Shown piece after piece: positions 51,805 to 59,684 of a DNA stretch of 64,000 nt. The DNA lies in assembly GCF_028471905.1 (NCBI RefSeq), contig NZ_CP116902.1:2578501-2642500 (forward strand). The letters run 5' to 3'. Position numbers and translations under genes: made by a program. The notes beneath the pieces were generated by a model. The model made no database searches, had not been told where the DNA came from, and was given only the letters and a program-made list of their open reading frames with translations. Within the stretch, counting starts at the first letter, position 1, and each line of letters opens with the position of its first letter. Origin of the DNA: Aneurinibacillus uraniidurans (GTDB lineage Bacteria > Bacillota > Bacilli > Aneurinibacillales > Aneurinibacillaceae).

Positions 51805-52049
51805 TCCGATCCCCCTTATCCGCACCGTTATCGGTTGTCCTAGTAGATATGTATATGGGACAGGGTCGAGTTTAAGACTATTTTGTGGAATTGAGCGGAT
51901 TTGGTGGGAGAGAAAGAGAGGAATTGGTGATAGACTGAATTTTGGACACAGAGAACCGAGAGTGCAAAAATAAAACAAATGCATTCTACATTGAGTTGTC
52001 TGACTACGAAGAAAAAGTACGATAAGAAATTCAAACTCCAACAGCAGCA
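51805..52049. other. Gap between dacB and the accessory island
   Basis: No gene can be supported here. It should hold the dacB promoter. From about 51900 onward the base composition becomes visibly more A+T-rich, which I take as the left border of the island reaching to about 58.2 kb. Confidence 0.4.
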
Positions 52050-52096
52050 GACAAAAAGAGAACCACCCTACGATAGTTAGTCGCAAGGTGGTCTTG
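52050..52096 (-). terminator. Terminator at the left end of the island
   Basis: GACCACC/GGTGGTTC arms (52088-52096 and 52061-52068) with a 19-base loop; TCTTTTTGTC follows on the minus strand. Confidence 0.75.
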
Positions 52097-52115
52097 CTAG
52101 GAATAAGTCGATTCC

Positions 52116-52658
52116 TTACTTTTTAGAGAAATTATTCTTAATTGGTTGGCTATCATGCCAACCTATCAGTTTTATATGGTATTCCTTAAGTAATTGATCT
52201 GAGTAGATAGATCCATCAGTAGTAATTCTACCATCTTTTTCAATATAGGAGGCATTTGGAAAGTCGCTATCATTTTCCCTAGAGTCTGAATCCCCCATAT
52301 AGTATTTTGCACTCCCAGGAACAAAGTATATTTCTTTTGTATCGTTGACTTTTAGCAAGGTTATCCTCTCATTCCCACTAGCTAACCTCTGTTTCCGCTA
52401 GAGAAATTTCCCTATCCCTTCATTTGCACCAAAACCATCAAATTCACATATTAGTATATTTTCAATAACCTTGCGTTGCCCATTAATTTCATATTCCAAA
52501 CGAAACGGAAATTCTCCATATATGATTTCAGGACGTGGAGGATTTGGTTGTAATTGGATGTGTACTAGAATGAAAAGCCAAGGCAAAGTAAGATATGCTA
52601 CAATTACAACTACCAACAGCAACGGAATACCTAACGTTAACAGTATTTTCGATTTCAA
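52116..52658 (-). pseudogene. Membrane-anchored orphan protein interrupted by one TAG codon
   Basis: TTG 52658 (GAGGAGGCCGGC upstream) opens 86 codons, ending at TAG 52398-52400; the same frame then continues through 13 codons (RKQRLASGNERIT) into 80 more codons ending at 52116. Together they make one 180-residue protein: a membrane helix (about 4-30), then a soluble domain (EYEINGQRKVIE, EIYFVPGSAKYYMGDSDS, YHIKLIGWH). The stop probably replaces Trp (TGG to TAG). A TTG with GAGAGGAT upstream at 52358 could restart translation. No family recognised; it looks like an immunity-type orphan. Confidence 0.7.
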
Positions 52659-52748
52659 TAATAGCCGGCCTCCTCTAAAGCTCTTATCACTGAAGACATG
52701 GAATGGTTATCTATTCGTTTTTTTTATTTTATACGAAGGAGGATACCA

Positions 52749-52880
52749 CTATTTAATAGCATGTTGAGTAGGTAGATAAACAGTCGATCCAATAAATTGT
52801 TCGCCAAAATAATGATTTAAAATTTCACCTTTAACCACATAATGAATCAGACTTCTCAACGTAGAGTCTTCTGGGGAATT
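52749..52880 (-). pseudogene. C-terminal fragment of an unknown protein
   Basis: Forty-three codons reading STLRSLIHYVVKGEILNHYF and GEQFIGSTVYLPTQHAIK to TAG 52749-52751. The reading is protein-like, but there is no start and a TAA precedes it in frame. The remaining gap 52681-53131 has no other gene that I can support. Confidence 0.35.
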
Positions 52881-52981
52881 TTAAACCGGCGATTTTGGGG
52901 AGAAAAACATTGCCGTTGGCACCTTCATACGTATCCTTTGAGATACAGCAAATTCTATTAAATTTAACATTACTATAATTC

Positions 52982-53018
52982 GTAAAAAACCTTAGTCCGA
53001 TAAATTCTCGAACTAAGG
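52982..53018 (-). terminator. Terminator of the 167-codon orphan gene
   Basis: CCTTAGTTCGA/TCGGACTAAGG arms (53008-53018 and 52990-53000, one wobble) and TTTTTT on the minus strand. Confidence 0.85.
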
Positions 53019-53131
53019 TTGTGCATTGCTTTTTGTTCAAACTTGGGGCTTATTAAGACTTTATACTCGCAAGGGAGCATTTTAGATAAACGCCGGTTTG
53101 TACAAGATTATTGTTTATATAAGTAATCCAC

Positions 53132-53635
53132 CTACTCTGATGATTTAAAATCTCCTTTGGTAAGATACGATTTCAAAGCAAAAGGTCTAAAAATATCATC
53201 CCCTCTACTTATCGGAGAAACAATCTCCCACCCTTTCGAAACAAGAACCAAATTTCCAGAGTATTCATTATAATCAGGACCCTCCCTCTTTTCTAACACT
53301 CCCTTAATAACAAATCTATTTTTTTTGTCTCTTTCAGTAACATAATCGTAAATGGTTATATTCTCGCTCAACTCATTCATTGGATCTACGCCTTCAACAT
53401 ACATATAACCATTAGCAGAAGGAAATAAATGATTATTATAACCAAGTATTAGCCAATCAGCTCCCGATGTATCAGAATGTTCACAGATAATTTCAATTTC
53501 ACCCAGAGGGATTTCTCCTTTAGGAATATAGTCAAACTTAGGTGATATTGCCTGTTTAACTGGTAATTCTTGAATACAAATAAATGTTACCGGAACTAGA
53601 AGAACAAATACCCACCTCAATTTTCTCTTTAACAT
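53132..53635 (-). CDS. Exported or membrane-anchored orphan protein
   Basis: 167 codons. N-terminal signal or anchor (KRKLRWVFVLLVPVTFICIQ), then a soluble region without known motifs (GEIEIICEHSDTSGADWLILGYNNHLF). GGGAGGGACAG precedes ATG. A+T-rich like its neighbours. No family recognised; part of a run of small same-strand genes. Confidence 0.6.
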   Translation of the reverse strand: MLKRKLRWVFVLLVPVTFICIQELPVKQAISPKFDYIPKGEIPLGEIEIICEHSDTSGADWLILGYNNHLFPSANGYMYVEGVDPMNELSENITIYDYVTERDKKNRFVIKGVLEKREGPDYNEYSGNLVLVSKGWEIVSPISRGDDIFRPFALKSYLTKGDFKSSE

Positions 53636-53651
53636 CTGTCCCTCCCAAATA

Positions 53652-53918
53652 TTATTTTTTGGTGAAAGTCTTCCAAAATACGTTAGAAGTTTCAGTATCC
53701 AATATTGGATAGTATTTGCTATCTCTAGTATCTATATTGTCGACTAGTCGTCTATCGATACTATCCGTAAAATCCTATGCCAAACCTCTATCTTTGTTTA
53801 TATATTCATAAGTTGTTTTACCATCTGTAGCTGCAATAGTGGAACCACCAGTCTGATTCACCCAACTTTGTGCAAAACTCCTTCCATTACGATCCTCAGT
53901 TATTTCATTAGCCGCCAT
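53652..53918 (-). pseudogene. Degenerate C-terminal segment of a toxin-like protein
   Basis: From ATG 53918 the frame reads MAANEITEDRNGRSFAQSW, then TGGSTIAATDGKTTYEYI, meets TAG at 53775-53777 and continues 40 codons to TAA 53652-53654. The pattern NGxSFAQxW...TGG...AxDGKT resembles the C-terminal tips of large polymorphic toxins, but the assignment is weak. No ribosome binding site; a terminator sits just upstream. Clearly not functional. Confidence 0.45.
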
Positions 53919-53932
53919 AACAGTTACAAAGG

Positions 53933-53956
53933 CAAAAAGAAACCCCAGACGGGTTT
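53933..53956 (-). terminator. Terminator of the 141-codon orphan gene
   Basis: AAACCC-GTCT-GGGGTTT on the minus strand followed by CTTTTT. Confidence 0.65.
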
Positions 53957-53983
53957 GTTGCTCATTTTGAGGAGTTAGTAAGA

Positions 53984-54406
53984 TTATTCTTCTATGCTAC
54001 TTCCATCAGTCTTAGAGAGTTCATCCATATTAACGTCTATTTTTGTAATTTTATATAGATAAATAGTGTGGGGAGTTAACTTTTTTTTATATACTACAAA
54101 TCCTTTAAAGTCATTATAAACCAATTTTTCGCCACGCTTATAACTTAAACTCTTCATCTCTCTTCCAAAAGAAAGTATTAAATTTTCTTTTGGAAAATCG
54201 GTCTGTGGACATGAAATCGAATATTTATTTAATACACTAATGTTGTTTTCATCGACTTTTATCCAGTAACCTTCGTAAGTCTCATTACTTTGCAAACGTA
54301 AAATCTCATGTAAATTAATTTCTATCGGAGTGTAATAGTAAGTGTAAACCTTATGAAGGATTAACACACTCAAAATACCCAAGATAACTAATAACGACTT
54401 ATACAT
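53984..54406 (-). CDS. Membrane-anchored orphan protein
   Basis: About 140 codons from ATG 54406 (GGAAGTGATAACT upstream). One N-terminal membrane helix (about 3-22), then a soluble domain rich in Lys, Tyr and Asp (ETYEGYWIKVDENN, LVYNDFKGFVVYKKK). Own terminator. No family recognised; similar in build to other orphans in the island. Confidence 0.55.
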   Translation of the reverse strand: MYKSLLVILGILSVLILHKVYTYYYTPIEINLHEILRLQSNETYEGYWIKVDENNISVLNKYSISCPQTDFPKENLILSFGREMKSLSYKRGEKLVYNDFKGFVVYKKKLTPHTIYLYKITKIDVNMDELSKTDGSSIEE

Positions 54407-54484
54407 AGTTATCACTTCCGTTTACAGTTTTAATCATCATCCACTATGCTCAATAGCATATCTCAAATCGCTTTATAATTATCC

Positions 54485-54691
54485 TTATAAATTCACTATC
54501 AAACAATCCAACATAAAGCCATCAATTTCGGAATAAAGCTTAAAAAACTCATCTGTTTCAGTATTTATATCTGTATCTTTTCGCAATTGATCAAAGTAGC
54601 TCGACTTCAGCAAGGGTTGATAATTAATATATAACAAATCAACTACTACATCTTTAGGAATTTTAGATAGATCAATAGTAGCTTCCTTCAT
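54485..54691 (-). CDS. Small acidic orphan protein, start possibly damaged
   Basis: 68 codons from ATG 54691, which has no ribosome binding site. In the same frame the codons before it read DDSFKELSNQFIK back to 54730. There an ATG after AAGGAAG lies one base out of frame. A single lost base would explain this: the original start would have been ATG-GAC-GAT. If so, the gene is a frameshifted 82-residue protein. No family recognised. Confidence 0.4.
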   Translation of the reverse strand: MKEATIDLSKIPKDVVVDLLYINYQPLLKSSYFDQLRKDTDINTETDEFFKLYSEIDGFMLDCLIVNL

Positions 54692-54733
54692 TTTTATAAA
54701 CTGATTAGATAATTCTTTAAAGCTATCGTCATT

Positions 54734-55162
54734 TTATCTGCTTCCTTCTTCAATGATCTGCATAAGCTTATTTACTTCTTGACATAAAGCCGTACTTATT
54801 TCAGATAATTGTATGTCCTCTTCATCCGTTCCTCCCCTATTTCTTCTTTCTTCACCGCTATCTAAGTTACTTACTAAAAGATTTCTTAATTTCAAAAATT
54901 CATCTGCAAGAAAAGATAGTTCCCAAAAATAATCAAATTCTACTGTTATATAACGAATATGTTCATATAAAGTACGTACAACTGGAAAACTAATAACCTT
55001 TTCTGTAGAAATCAGCCTAAAATACTCCTCTACAAAAAAGTAAAACGCTTTGTTCCAACCTTTGTTGATTGTTTTTTCCATTCTCATTTCTACCAAGACT
55101 TTAGCACTTAGCCACCCTATAACTTTCTCTATTCTTTTTATTTTATTCTCTTGCAAATTCAT
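54734..55162 (-). CDS. Helical orphan protein
   Basis: 142 codons, mostly helical and charged, no membrane segment (RIEKVIGWLSAKVLVEMRMEKTINKGWNKAFYFFVEEYF). The start ATG 55162 lacks a good ribosome binding site; another frame just upstream (MKVWDEFARE) would join it if one base were inserted, so the N-terminus is uncertain. Followed one base later by the small acidic gene. Build is like immunity proteins, without proof. Confidence 0.5.
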   Translation of the reverse strand: MNLQENKIKRIEKVIGWLSAKVLVEMRMEKTINKGWNKAFYFFVEEYFRLISTEKVISFPVVRTLYEHIRYITVEFDYFWELSFLADEFLKLRNLLVSNLDSGEERRNRGGTDEEDIQLSEISTALCQEVNKLMQIIEEGSR

Positions 55163-55279
55163 CCCATACTTTCATAATATACTTGAATATTTCGTTTATT
55201 TTTCCCGAAATAAGGGTTGCATCCCTTCAATATGGCTCGTATAAACATATATCAAAGTATACATGTCCCGTTCGTACTC

Positions 55280-56449
55280 TTATTTCTCTCCTATGGCTAC
55301 TAATTTACTAGTTTTACTTTTAAAGTCACCCAGCAAAACATAGATCATCTTATCTCCTAATGCCGGCCAAGTCATTTCACCTTTAATGCTAATCAACCAT
55401 TTCTTTGTTCCATCCTCATGAATGGCAAACACTTTTGATACAGGCCTACGCACATTGTTATAGGTACCAACATAAATAACCCCATCTGCTCCAATTAAAG
55501 AAGGACCAACCTGAAATCCTTCCACCTTTGTACTCCATTTCAAGGAATTATCCAAACCAATTGCCATTAACTCGAAATATGTTCCTCCAACATAGATTGT
55601 TCCGTTTTTCCCTAAAGAGGGTGGTGTAACGATATCTACCTCATCTGGCGTATGAATCCACCTAATTGTTCCATCTCTATTTACGGCATATAACTTGGAA
55701 CGATCATCCTGATTATCATATGCACTAAATAAAAGTGTTCCATCATCTGTAATAACTGGTGAAGCATTGTCTGAGCCTCTAGCTATACTTACTTTCCATT
55801 TTTCCTTTCCTCTTTCATCGATAGCATACAAATTGTTCCTTGAACCGATATATATTGTATTATCGTTACTCAAAACCGGATTCGACCAATATCCCCTTTC
55901 GCCTTTATATATCCATTTTAAAGACCCATCTGGGGATATAGCGAATAATTTAGGGCCATCAGTCGTTACATACACAGTTCCGTCCTTTGCTATTACGGGA
56001 GAAAAAGTGGCTAAATCATCGATTTTAAAACTCCACTTTACAATTCCCTCAGAACTTACAGCATATAAATTATGATTTTTCGATTCAAAGTCCCCTATTG
56101 TTGCAATATAAATTGTACCATCTTCAGCAATTACGGGGGTTTCTAGACTTTTTCCTAAATTTAGTTTCCACTTGATACTCCCATCTGATTGAACCGCATA
56201 CAAAAAACCATAAGCTGTCCCAAAATATATGGTATCTTCTCTACCTACAACAGGGGAGGAACAGAAAATTTCGTCATTAAATTCAAGCTCCCATTTTATT
56301 CCCGGGTTGTTCGGCCCCATAAAACGTGACTGCCTAGTCCAATTTACTGTAACAGGTTGAACGGCACGAACATCGATTTTCCCATTTTGAAATCCTCCTA
56401 TCCCTTCATTTTGATTAAAAAGAAAGTTGTTCACTTTCTCCTCACACAT
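55280..56449 (-). CDS. PQQ-like beta-propeller repeat protein
   Basis: 389 codons made of about eight repeats with the core (D)GTIYxG/AT...LYAVxxxGxxKWxxxx, the outer quinoprotein-dehydrogenase-like (BamB-like) propeller. Visible units include VGREDTIYFGTAYGFLYAVQSDGSIKW, GTIYIATIGDFE and NTIYIGSRNNLYAID. No PQQ catalytic residues and no signal peptide are seen, so it is probably a cytoplasmic binding scaffold, or it is exported by another route. AAGGGGGGCTGATT precedes ATG. Confidence 0.8.
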   Translation of the reverse strand: MCEEKVNNFLFNQNEGIGGFQNGKIDVRAVQPVTVNWTRQSRFMGPNNPGIKWELEFNDEIFCSSPVVGREDTIYFGTAYGFLYAVQSDGSIKWKLNLGKSLETPVIAEDGTIYIATIGDFESKNHNLYAVSSEGIVKWSFKIDDLATFSPVIAKDGTVYVTTDGPKLFAISPDGSLKWIYKGERGYWSNPVLSNDNTIYIGSRNNLYAIDERGKEKWKVSIARGSDNASPVITDDGTLLFSAYDNQDDRSKLYAVNRDGTIRWIHTPDEVDIVTPPSLGKNGTIYVGGTYFELMAIGLDNSLKWSTKVEGFQVGPSLIGADGVIYVGTYNNVRRPVSKVFAIHEDGTKKWLISIKGEMTWPALGDKMIYVLLGDFKSKTSKLVAIGEK

Positions 56450-56511
56450 AATCAGCCCCCCTTTTTACAAAATATAGATGCCTCTTTTTATATTAAATAC
56501 AACATAGTTTA

Positions 56512-56557
56512 CAAAAATCCCCCTACACCAATGCTAATCAGCAGTGAGGAGGGGGAT
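56512..56557 (-). terminator. Terminator of the aspartyl-protease gene
   Basis: ATCCCCCT/AGGGGGAT arms (56550-56557 and 56517-56524) with a 25-base loop and TTTTTG on the minus strand. Confidence 0.75.
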
Positions 56558-56569
56558 AAATAAATTTTC

Positions 56570-56953
56570 CTATTCATAATGGGCTTTCATACTCTTTATA
56601 TCAATCACAAGCCCAAGTTCACGCATAAAATCGAATCCTATGATTCCATCTAGCTTCAGTCCATAATCCATGGCCCCAATTTCAATTTCGAAATTCCTAA
56701 GCTTCGCATCACCTATTCGGATTGCGTCTATCGTTTTGGAATACACAAATTCTGCACCGCCTATCCCATAAATCGTATGCGTCATGTCATTCGGCTCAGG
56801 CTTCACGCCGATTTCGATAAGCTTATCCACCTTAAATATTGTTCCTGCCGAACCCGTATCCAGCAGAACATTTTCACACTTTATTGTTTGACCATGGAAC
56901 GTCACAGTCGCTTCAACAAACGGCAGGTCGTATTTTATTGTAATGGAGATCAT
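56570..56953 (-). CDS. Retropepsin-like aspartic protease
   Basis: 127 codons. The active-site triad is LLDTGSAGT (Asp near 32), the flap region is IYGIGGAEF and the second hydrophobic-glycine block is LDGIIGFDFM, as in single-domain bacterial aspartyl proteases that work as dimers. No signal or membrane segment. Its start overlaps the upstream small gene by four bases. Role unknown; processing of a partner is possible. Confidence 0.75.
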   Translation of the reverse strand: MISITIKYDLPFVEATVTFHGQTIKCENVLLDTGSAGTIFKVDKLIEIGVKPEPNDMTHTIYGIGGAEFVYSKTIDAIRIGDAKLRNFEIEIGAMDYGLKLDGIIGFDFMRELGLVIDIKSMKAHYE

Positions 56954-57162
56954 ATTCTGCGCAACCCTGTCCTTTTCTTCTCCCTAATATCAAGGTCCTC
57001 ACGGGACGTATGGGAGAAATAATACTCTCGCTCTGGATTCTCCTTATGAAGAGCTGTATAGCGCTGTAGCGCATCCATTGAGTCCTTATAGCGGTCAATC
57101 ACAGCCAGATCATCTACAATCCGTTTATTATCCTCGGAACGGGCTTTCAAAGCTTCAAACAC
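56950..57162 (-). CDS. Small helical orphan protein, probably 5'-truncated
   Basis: 70 codons from GTG 57162, with no ribosome binding site. The open frame continues upstream to about 57231 with protein-like residues (GHDYTAKNQAIRPIRTSGI), and an ATG there (ATGGGCATG) is one base out of frame, so the N-terminus seems to be lost by truncation or a frameshift. Charged helical protein. Coupled to the aspartyl protease by an ATGA overlap. Confidence 0.4.
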   Translation of the reverse strand: MFEALKARSEDNKRIVDDLAVIDRYKDSMDALQRYTALHKENPEREYYFSHTSREDLDIREKKRTGLRRI

Positions 57163-57351
57163 AATCCCACTCGTCCTGATAGGCCTTATAGCTTGGTTCT
57201 TAGCGGTATAGTCATGCCCATAGAGACTCTATGTCAAGTTGCAATTCTCTCGAATGGAATCTTATTATGTTGCTCACCCTAGTTGTCGTTGTACGACTGA
57301 AATTATTGTATAAAATATGAATTTATAGAGAAATGAGAGATAACGAAGGTC
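57163..57351. other. A+T-rich gap
   Basis: Apart from the possible lost N-terminus of the preceding gene, no gene is supported. A weak promoter-like TTGTAC...TAAAAT (about 57288-57315) points toward the small ORF at 57352. Confidence 0.3.
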
Positions 57352-57492
57352 ATGATTTTGAAAACCAGAACGGTAAGAACTGAGCATATTGAGGATGAAA
57401 TGAAAAGATTGCAAACGAGGAATAGGTTATATATTTCAAGACATGTGATGATGTACGTACAGAAAAATCATAGAAATATTGTACTGGCATAA
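57352..57492 (+). CDS. 46-residue basic protein, unknown
   Basis: ATG 57352 after GAAGGTC; TAA 57490-57492. Basic and helical (RTEHIEDEMKRLQTRNR). The first part is vaguely like Spo0E-type phosphatases, but the SQELD signature is absent, so no family is claimed. The only plus-strand frame in the island. Confidence 0.35.
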   Translation: MILKTRTVRTEHIEDEMKRLQTRNRLYISRHVMMYVQKNHRNIVLA

Positions 57493-57555
57493 TTATGGTT
57501 ATGTTTGTTAGTAGCGGAGAAAACAATTCATTCGGCACTGGGTAGCCCCCACCAC

Positions 57556-57891
57556 TTATTTAATCAATTTCTCTGTTGGCAGTTCTGGTCTAGGAATACT
57601 ATCTAGTAATAATATCGCTCGCTCTTTTAATAACTGGATGTTTCTCGGTAGTTTTTCTGGTAGTAGACTCTCAATATCCTCCAGTTCACAACCTAGTTTG
57701 ATAATTTCAATAATCTCAGATGAAATATCGAGTTTTTCTAATCGTTCAACTGAATAGGGGTTGAAGAGATAACCCTCAGCTTCCTCGATACTTATTGAGC
57801 CTTTCTCTAACCCTGTAAGTAGTCCAATAATTATTATACTCGTAATACGTTCAACTTCGGTTTTCTCACTTATCCCTAATTGCAATTGCAT
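57556..57891 (-). CDS. DUF3969-family protein, probable immunity protein
   Basis: 111 codons, acidic and helical. The run IISIIIIGLL-like start, EEAEGYLFNPYSVERL and LGCELEDIESLLPEKLPRNI match the DUF3969 pattern, a family found next to contact-dependent or WXG/LXG-type toxins. ATGGAGGTAAAAA gives a good ribosome binding site. It starts 20 bases after a toxin-like C-terminal fragment, the usual place of an immunity gene. Confidence 0.65.
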   Translation of the reverse strand: MQLQLGISEKTEVERITSIIIIGLLTGLEKGSISIEEAEGYLFNPYSVERLEKLDISSEIIEIIKLGCELEDIESLLPEKLPRNIQLLKERAILLLDSIPRPELPTEKLIK

Positions 57892-57911
57892 TTTTTACCT
57901 CCATACGATTT

Positions 57912-58226
57912 TTAATTGTTACTCCAACCAGACTTAACCTTCACATTGAAGACTTTACCACTTGAACTTTCAAAGTAGTGGATTGAAATCTTTTTCCCCT
58001 TTGCATCATATCCGTCTTTGTATACTTTCTTCCACTGCCCCGCTTCTACTTTTCTAAGTTCGTCCAATACATCCATATTATTGATATTAACTTTTCTTGT
58101 TCCGTTTTGTACCCCTTTAAAACCTTCTGGGTAATTCGGTGATTTCTTAATTGAATCATAGATTTGTTTAAGTTCACCCGTCCCCTGAGTATCTTCAAAC
58201 GCTCCCTCTGAATATACCCAAGAACA
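57912..58226 (-). pseudogene. C-terminal toxin-tip fragment
   Basis: An open frame with no start enters from the scpB terminator and runs to TAA 57912-57914, about 100 residues. The end reads VLDELRKVEAGQWKKVYK, DGYDAKGKKISIHYFESSSG and KVFNVKVKSGWSNN, the look of the variable C-terminal tip of secreted LXG/WXG-type toxins. The bulk of the toxin is missing. Its immunity-type partner follows intact. I cannot name the enzymatic class. Confidence 0.55.
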
Positions 58227-58272
58227 AAAAAGCCGCCTTACACCTCGTAGTTAAACGACTTGCAAGACGGCT
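58225..58272 (-). terminator. Terminator of scpAB
   Basis: 12-base arms 58261-58272 and 58231-58242 (two wobbles) with TTTTTTG on the minus strand. The toxin fragment begins at its edge, marking the right border of the island. The gap 58273-58329 holds nothing else. Confidence 0.85.
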
Positions 58273-58329
58273 CCTAAAAATTACAGCCTATTCTCAAAAC
58301 CTATGATTTCATCGCTACATATCTAAAAC

Positions 58330-58911
58330 TTATTGTGTCTCATCCTTACGATAAAACAAATACGCCTCCTCGGCCATCTCGTCTCCTTCAACTGGAAACT
58401 CCGGTGCCGGTGGCAGCTCATCAAGACTTCTCAACCCAAAATATTCGAGGAACTCTTTTGTCGTCCCATACAAAATCGGCCGCCCGATCGTATCCGCACG
58501 CCCAACTTCGCGGATTAAACTCTTACTTGTCAGCCTGGCAATCGCCCGCTCACACTTCACCCCGCGAATCTCTTCAAGCTCCACCCGCGTAATCGGCTGC
58601 TTATACGCCACAATCGCCAGCGTCTCCAACGCTGCCTGTGACAGGCTCGCATGCGAAGGGCTCTGCACCATTTTCTCAAAATATGGCGCGTATTCCGGGC
58701 GAGTCGTAAACTGGTACGCCTGCGCAACCTCAACAATCTGTAAGCCGCGCTGCTGTTCCTGATAGTCCTGCTTCAGCTCGTCCATCAACGCTGTCACTTC
58801 ATGCAGTTCGAGATCGAGAATCGCCGCAAGCTGCTTCGCCTCCATCCCCTCATCACCCGCAACAAACAAAAGCCCTTCTACAATCGCTTTTAGCTGTTCC
58901 ACATCTATCAT
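58330..58911 (-). CDS. scpB: SMC-Scp complex subunit ScpB
   Basis: 193 codons. Two winged-helix domains: the first about 1-80 (AIVEGLLFVAGDEGMEAKQLA), the second about 95-165 (SQAALETLAIVAYKQPITRVELEEIRGV...RPILYGTT), followed by an acidic tail. ScpB dimers bind ScpA and gate the SMC ring in chromosome condensation and segregation. Eleven bases after scpA. Confidence 0.95.
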   Translation of the reverse strand: MIDVEQLKAIVEGLLFVAGDEGMEAKQLAAILDLELHEVTALMDELKQDYQEQQRGLQIVEVAQAYQFTTRPEYAPYFEKMVQSPSHASLSQAALETLAIVAYKQPITRVELEEIRGVKCERAIARLTSKSLIREVGRADTIGRPILYGTTKEFLEYFGLRSLDELPPAPEFPVEGDEMAEEAYLFYRKDETQ

Positions 58912-58922
58912 GCCGTATCCTC

Positions 58923-59666
58923 CTACATCGCCGACACCATAATCTCTTCGAACAATCCGCTCTGCTCACATACAATATCATGTGTCTTCATCAGCTCGAG
59001 AATTGCAAGAAAAGTCGTCACAATCTCGACTTTGGACGTATCACTTGCAAGCAGCTCCGAGAATGGGAGGGGCTTTGCGATACGGTGCAGCTTCGTGCGA
59101 ATCTCATCCATTCGGTCCCCAATCGAGATCTCGTCTCGCTGCACCTTCACACTGCTCTCCTGTCCCCCACGTTCCACCCGCTTAAGCGCCTTTTGCAGCG
59201 CATCTACCAGGTCATAAATCGTCACATTCGAGATGGCACGATCTTCTTCTGGAATGAAGTGAGACAAATCTTCTGCCGGACGGGTAAAGACTTGCGTTTG
59301 TTCACGCTCCCGCTCACGAAATATTTCTGCGAGCTGCTTGTACTTTTTATATTCGAGGAGCCGCTGCACAAGCTCTTCGCGCGGGTCCTCTTCTTCGTAT
59401 TCATCCATCTGCCAGTCGTCAAACAGAGGTTCCTCCCGGCGCGGCAGCAACAACTTGCTTTTAATCGCCAGAAGCGTAGCTGCCATCACCAGGAACTCGC
59501 TTGCGACATCAATCTGTAACTCCTGCATGACATACAGGTGATTCATATATTGATCTGTTAGCTCAACCATTGGAATGTCGTAAATATCGACTTCTGCCCG
59601 ATCAATTAGATGAAGCAGCAGATCAAGTGGTCCTTCAAACGTATCTAATTTAATATCAACTGCCAC
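58923..59666 (-). CDS. scpA: SMC-Scp complex subunit ScpA (kleisin)
   Basis: 247 codons. N-terminal FEGPLDLLLHLIDRAEVDIYDIPMVELTDQY, central LAIKSKLLLPR and C-terminal winged-helix region (IVTTFLAILELMKTHDIVCEQSGLF) are typical of ScpA, which bridges the SMC heads. ATG 59666 with GGAGGCGCTAATTGT upstream. Confidence 0.95.
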   Translation of the reverse strand: MAVDIKLDTFEGPLDLLLHLIDRAEVDIYDIPMVELTDQYMNHLYVMQELQIDVASEFLVMAATLLAIKSKLLLPRREEPLFDDWQMDEYEEEDPREELVQRLLEYKKYKQLAEIFREREREQTQVFTRPAEDLSHFIPEEDRAISNVTIYDLVDALQKALKRVERGGQESSVKVQRDEISIGDRMDEIRTKLHRIAKPLPFSELLASDTSKVEIVTTFLAILELMKTHDIVCEQSGLFEEIMVSAM

Positions 59667-59684
59667 AATTAGCGCCTCCTTCCA

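Noticed and set aside
52831-53040. 69-codon frame on the minus strand
   Set aside because: Its first part is the terminator of the 53132-53635 gene, and another phase over the same bases reads more like a protein remnant.
57350-57538. 62-codon frame on the minus strand
   Set aside because: No ribosome binding site and low-complexity aromatic translation; the plus-strand ORF at 57352 has a better layout.
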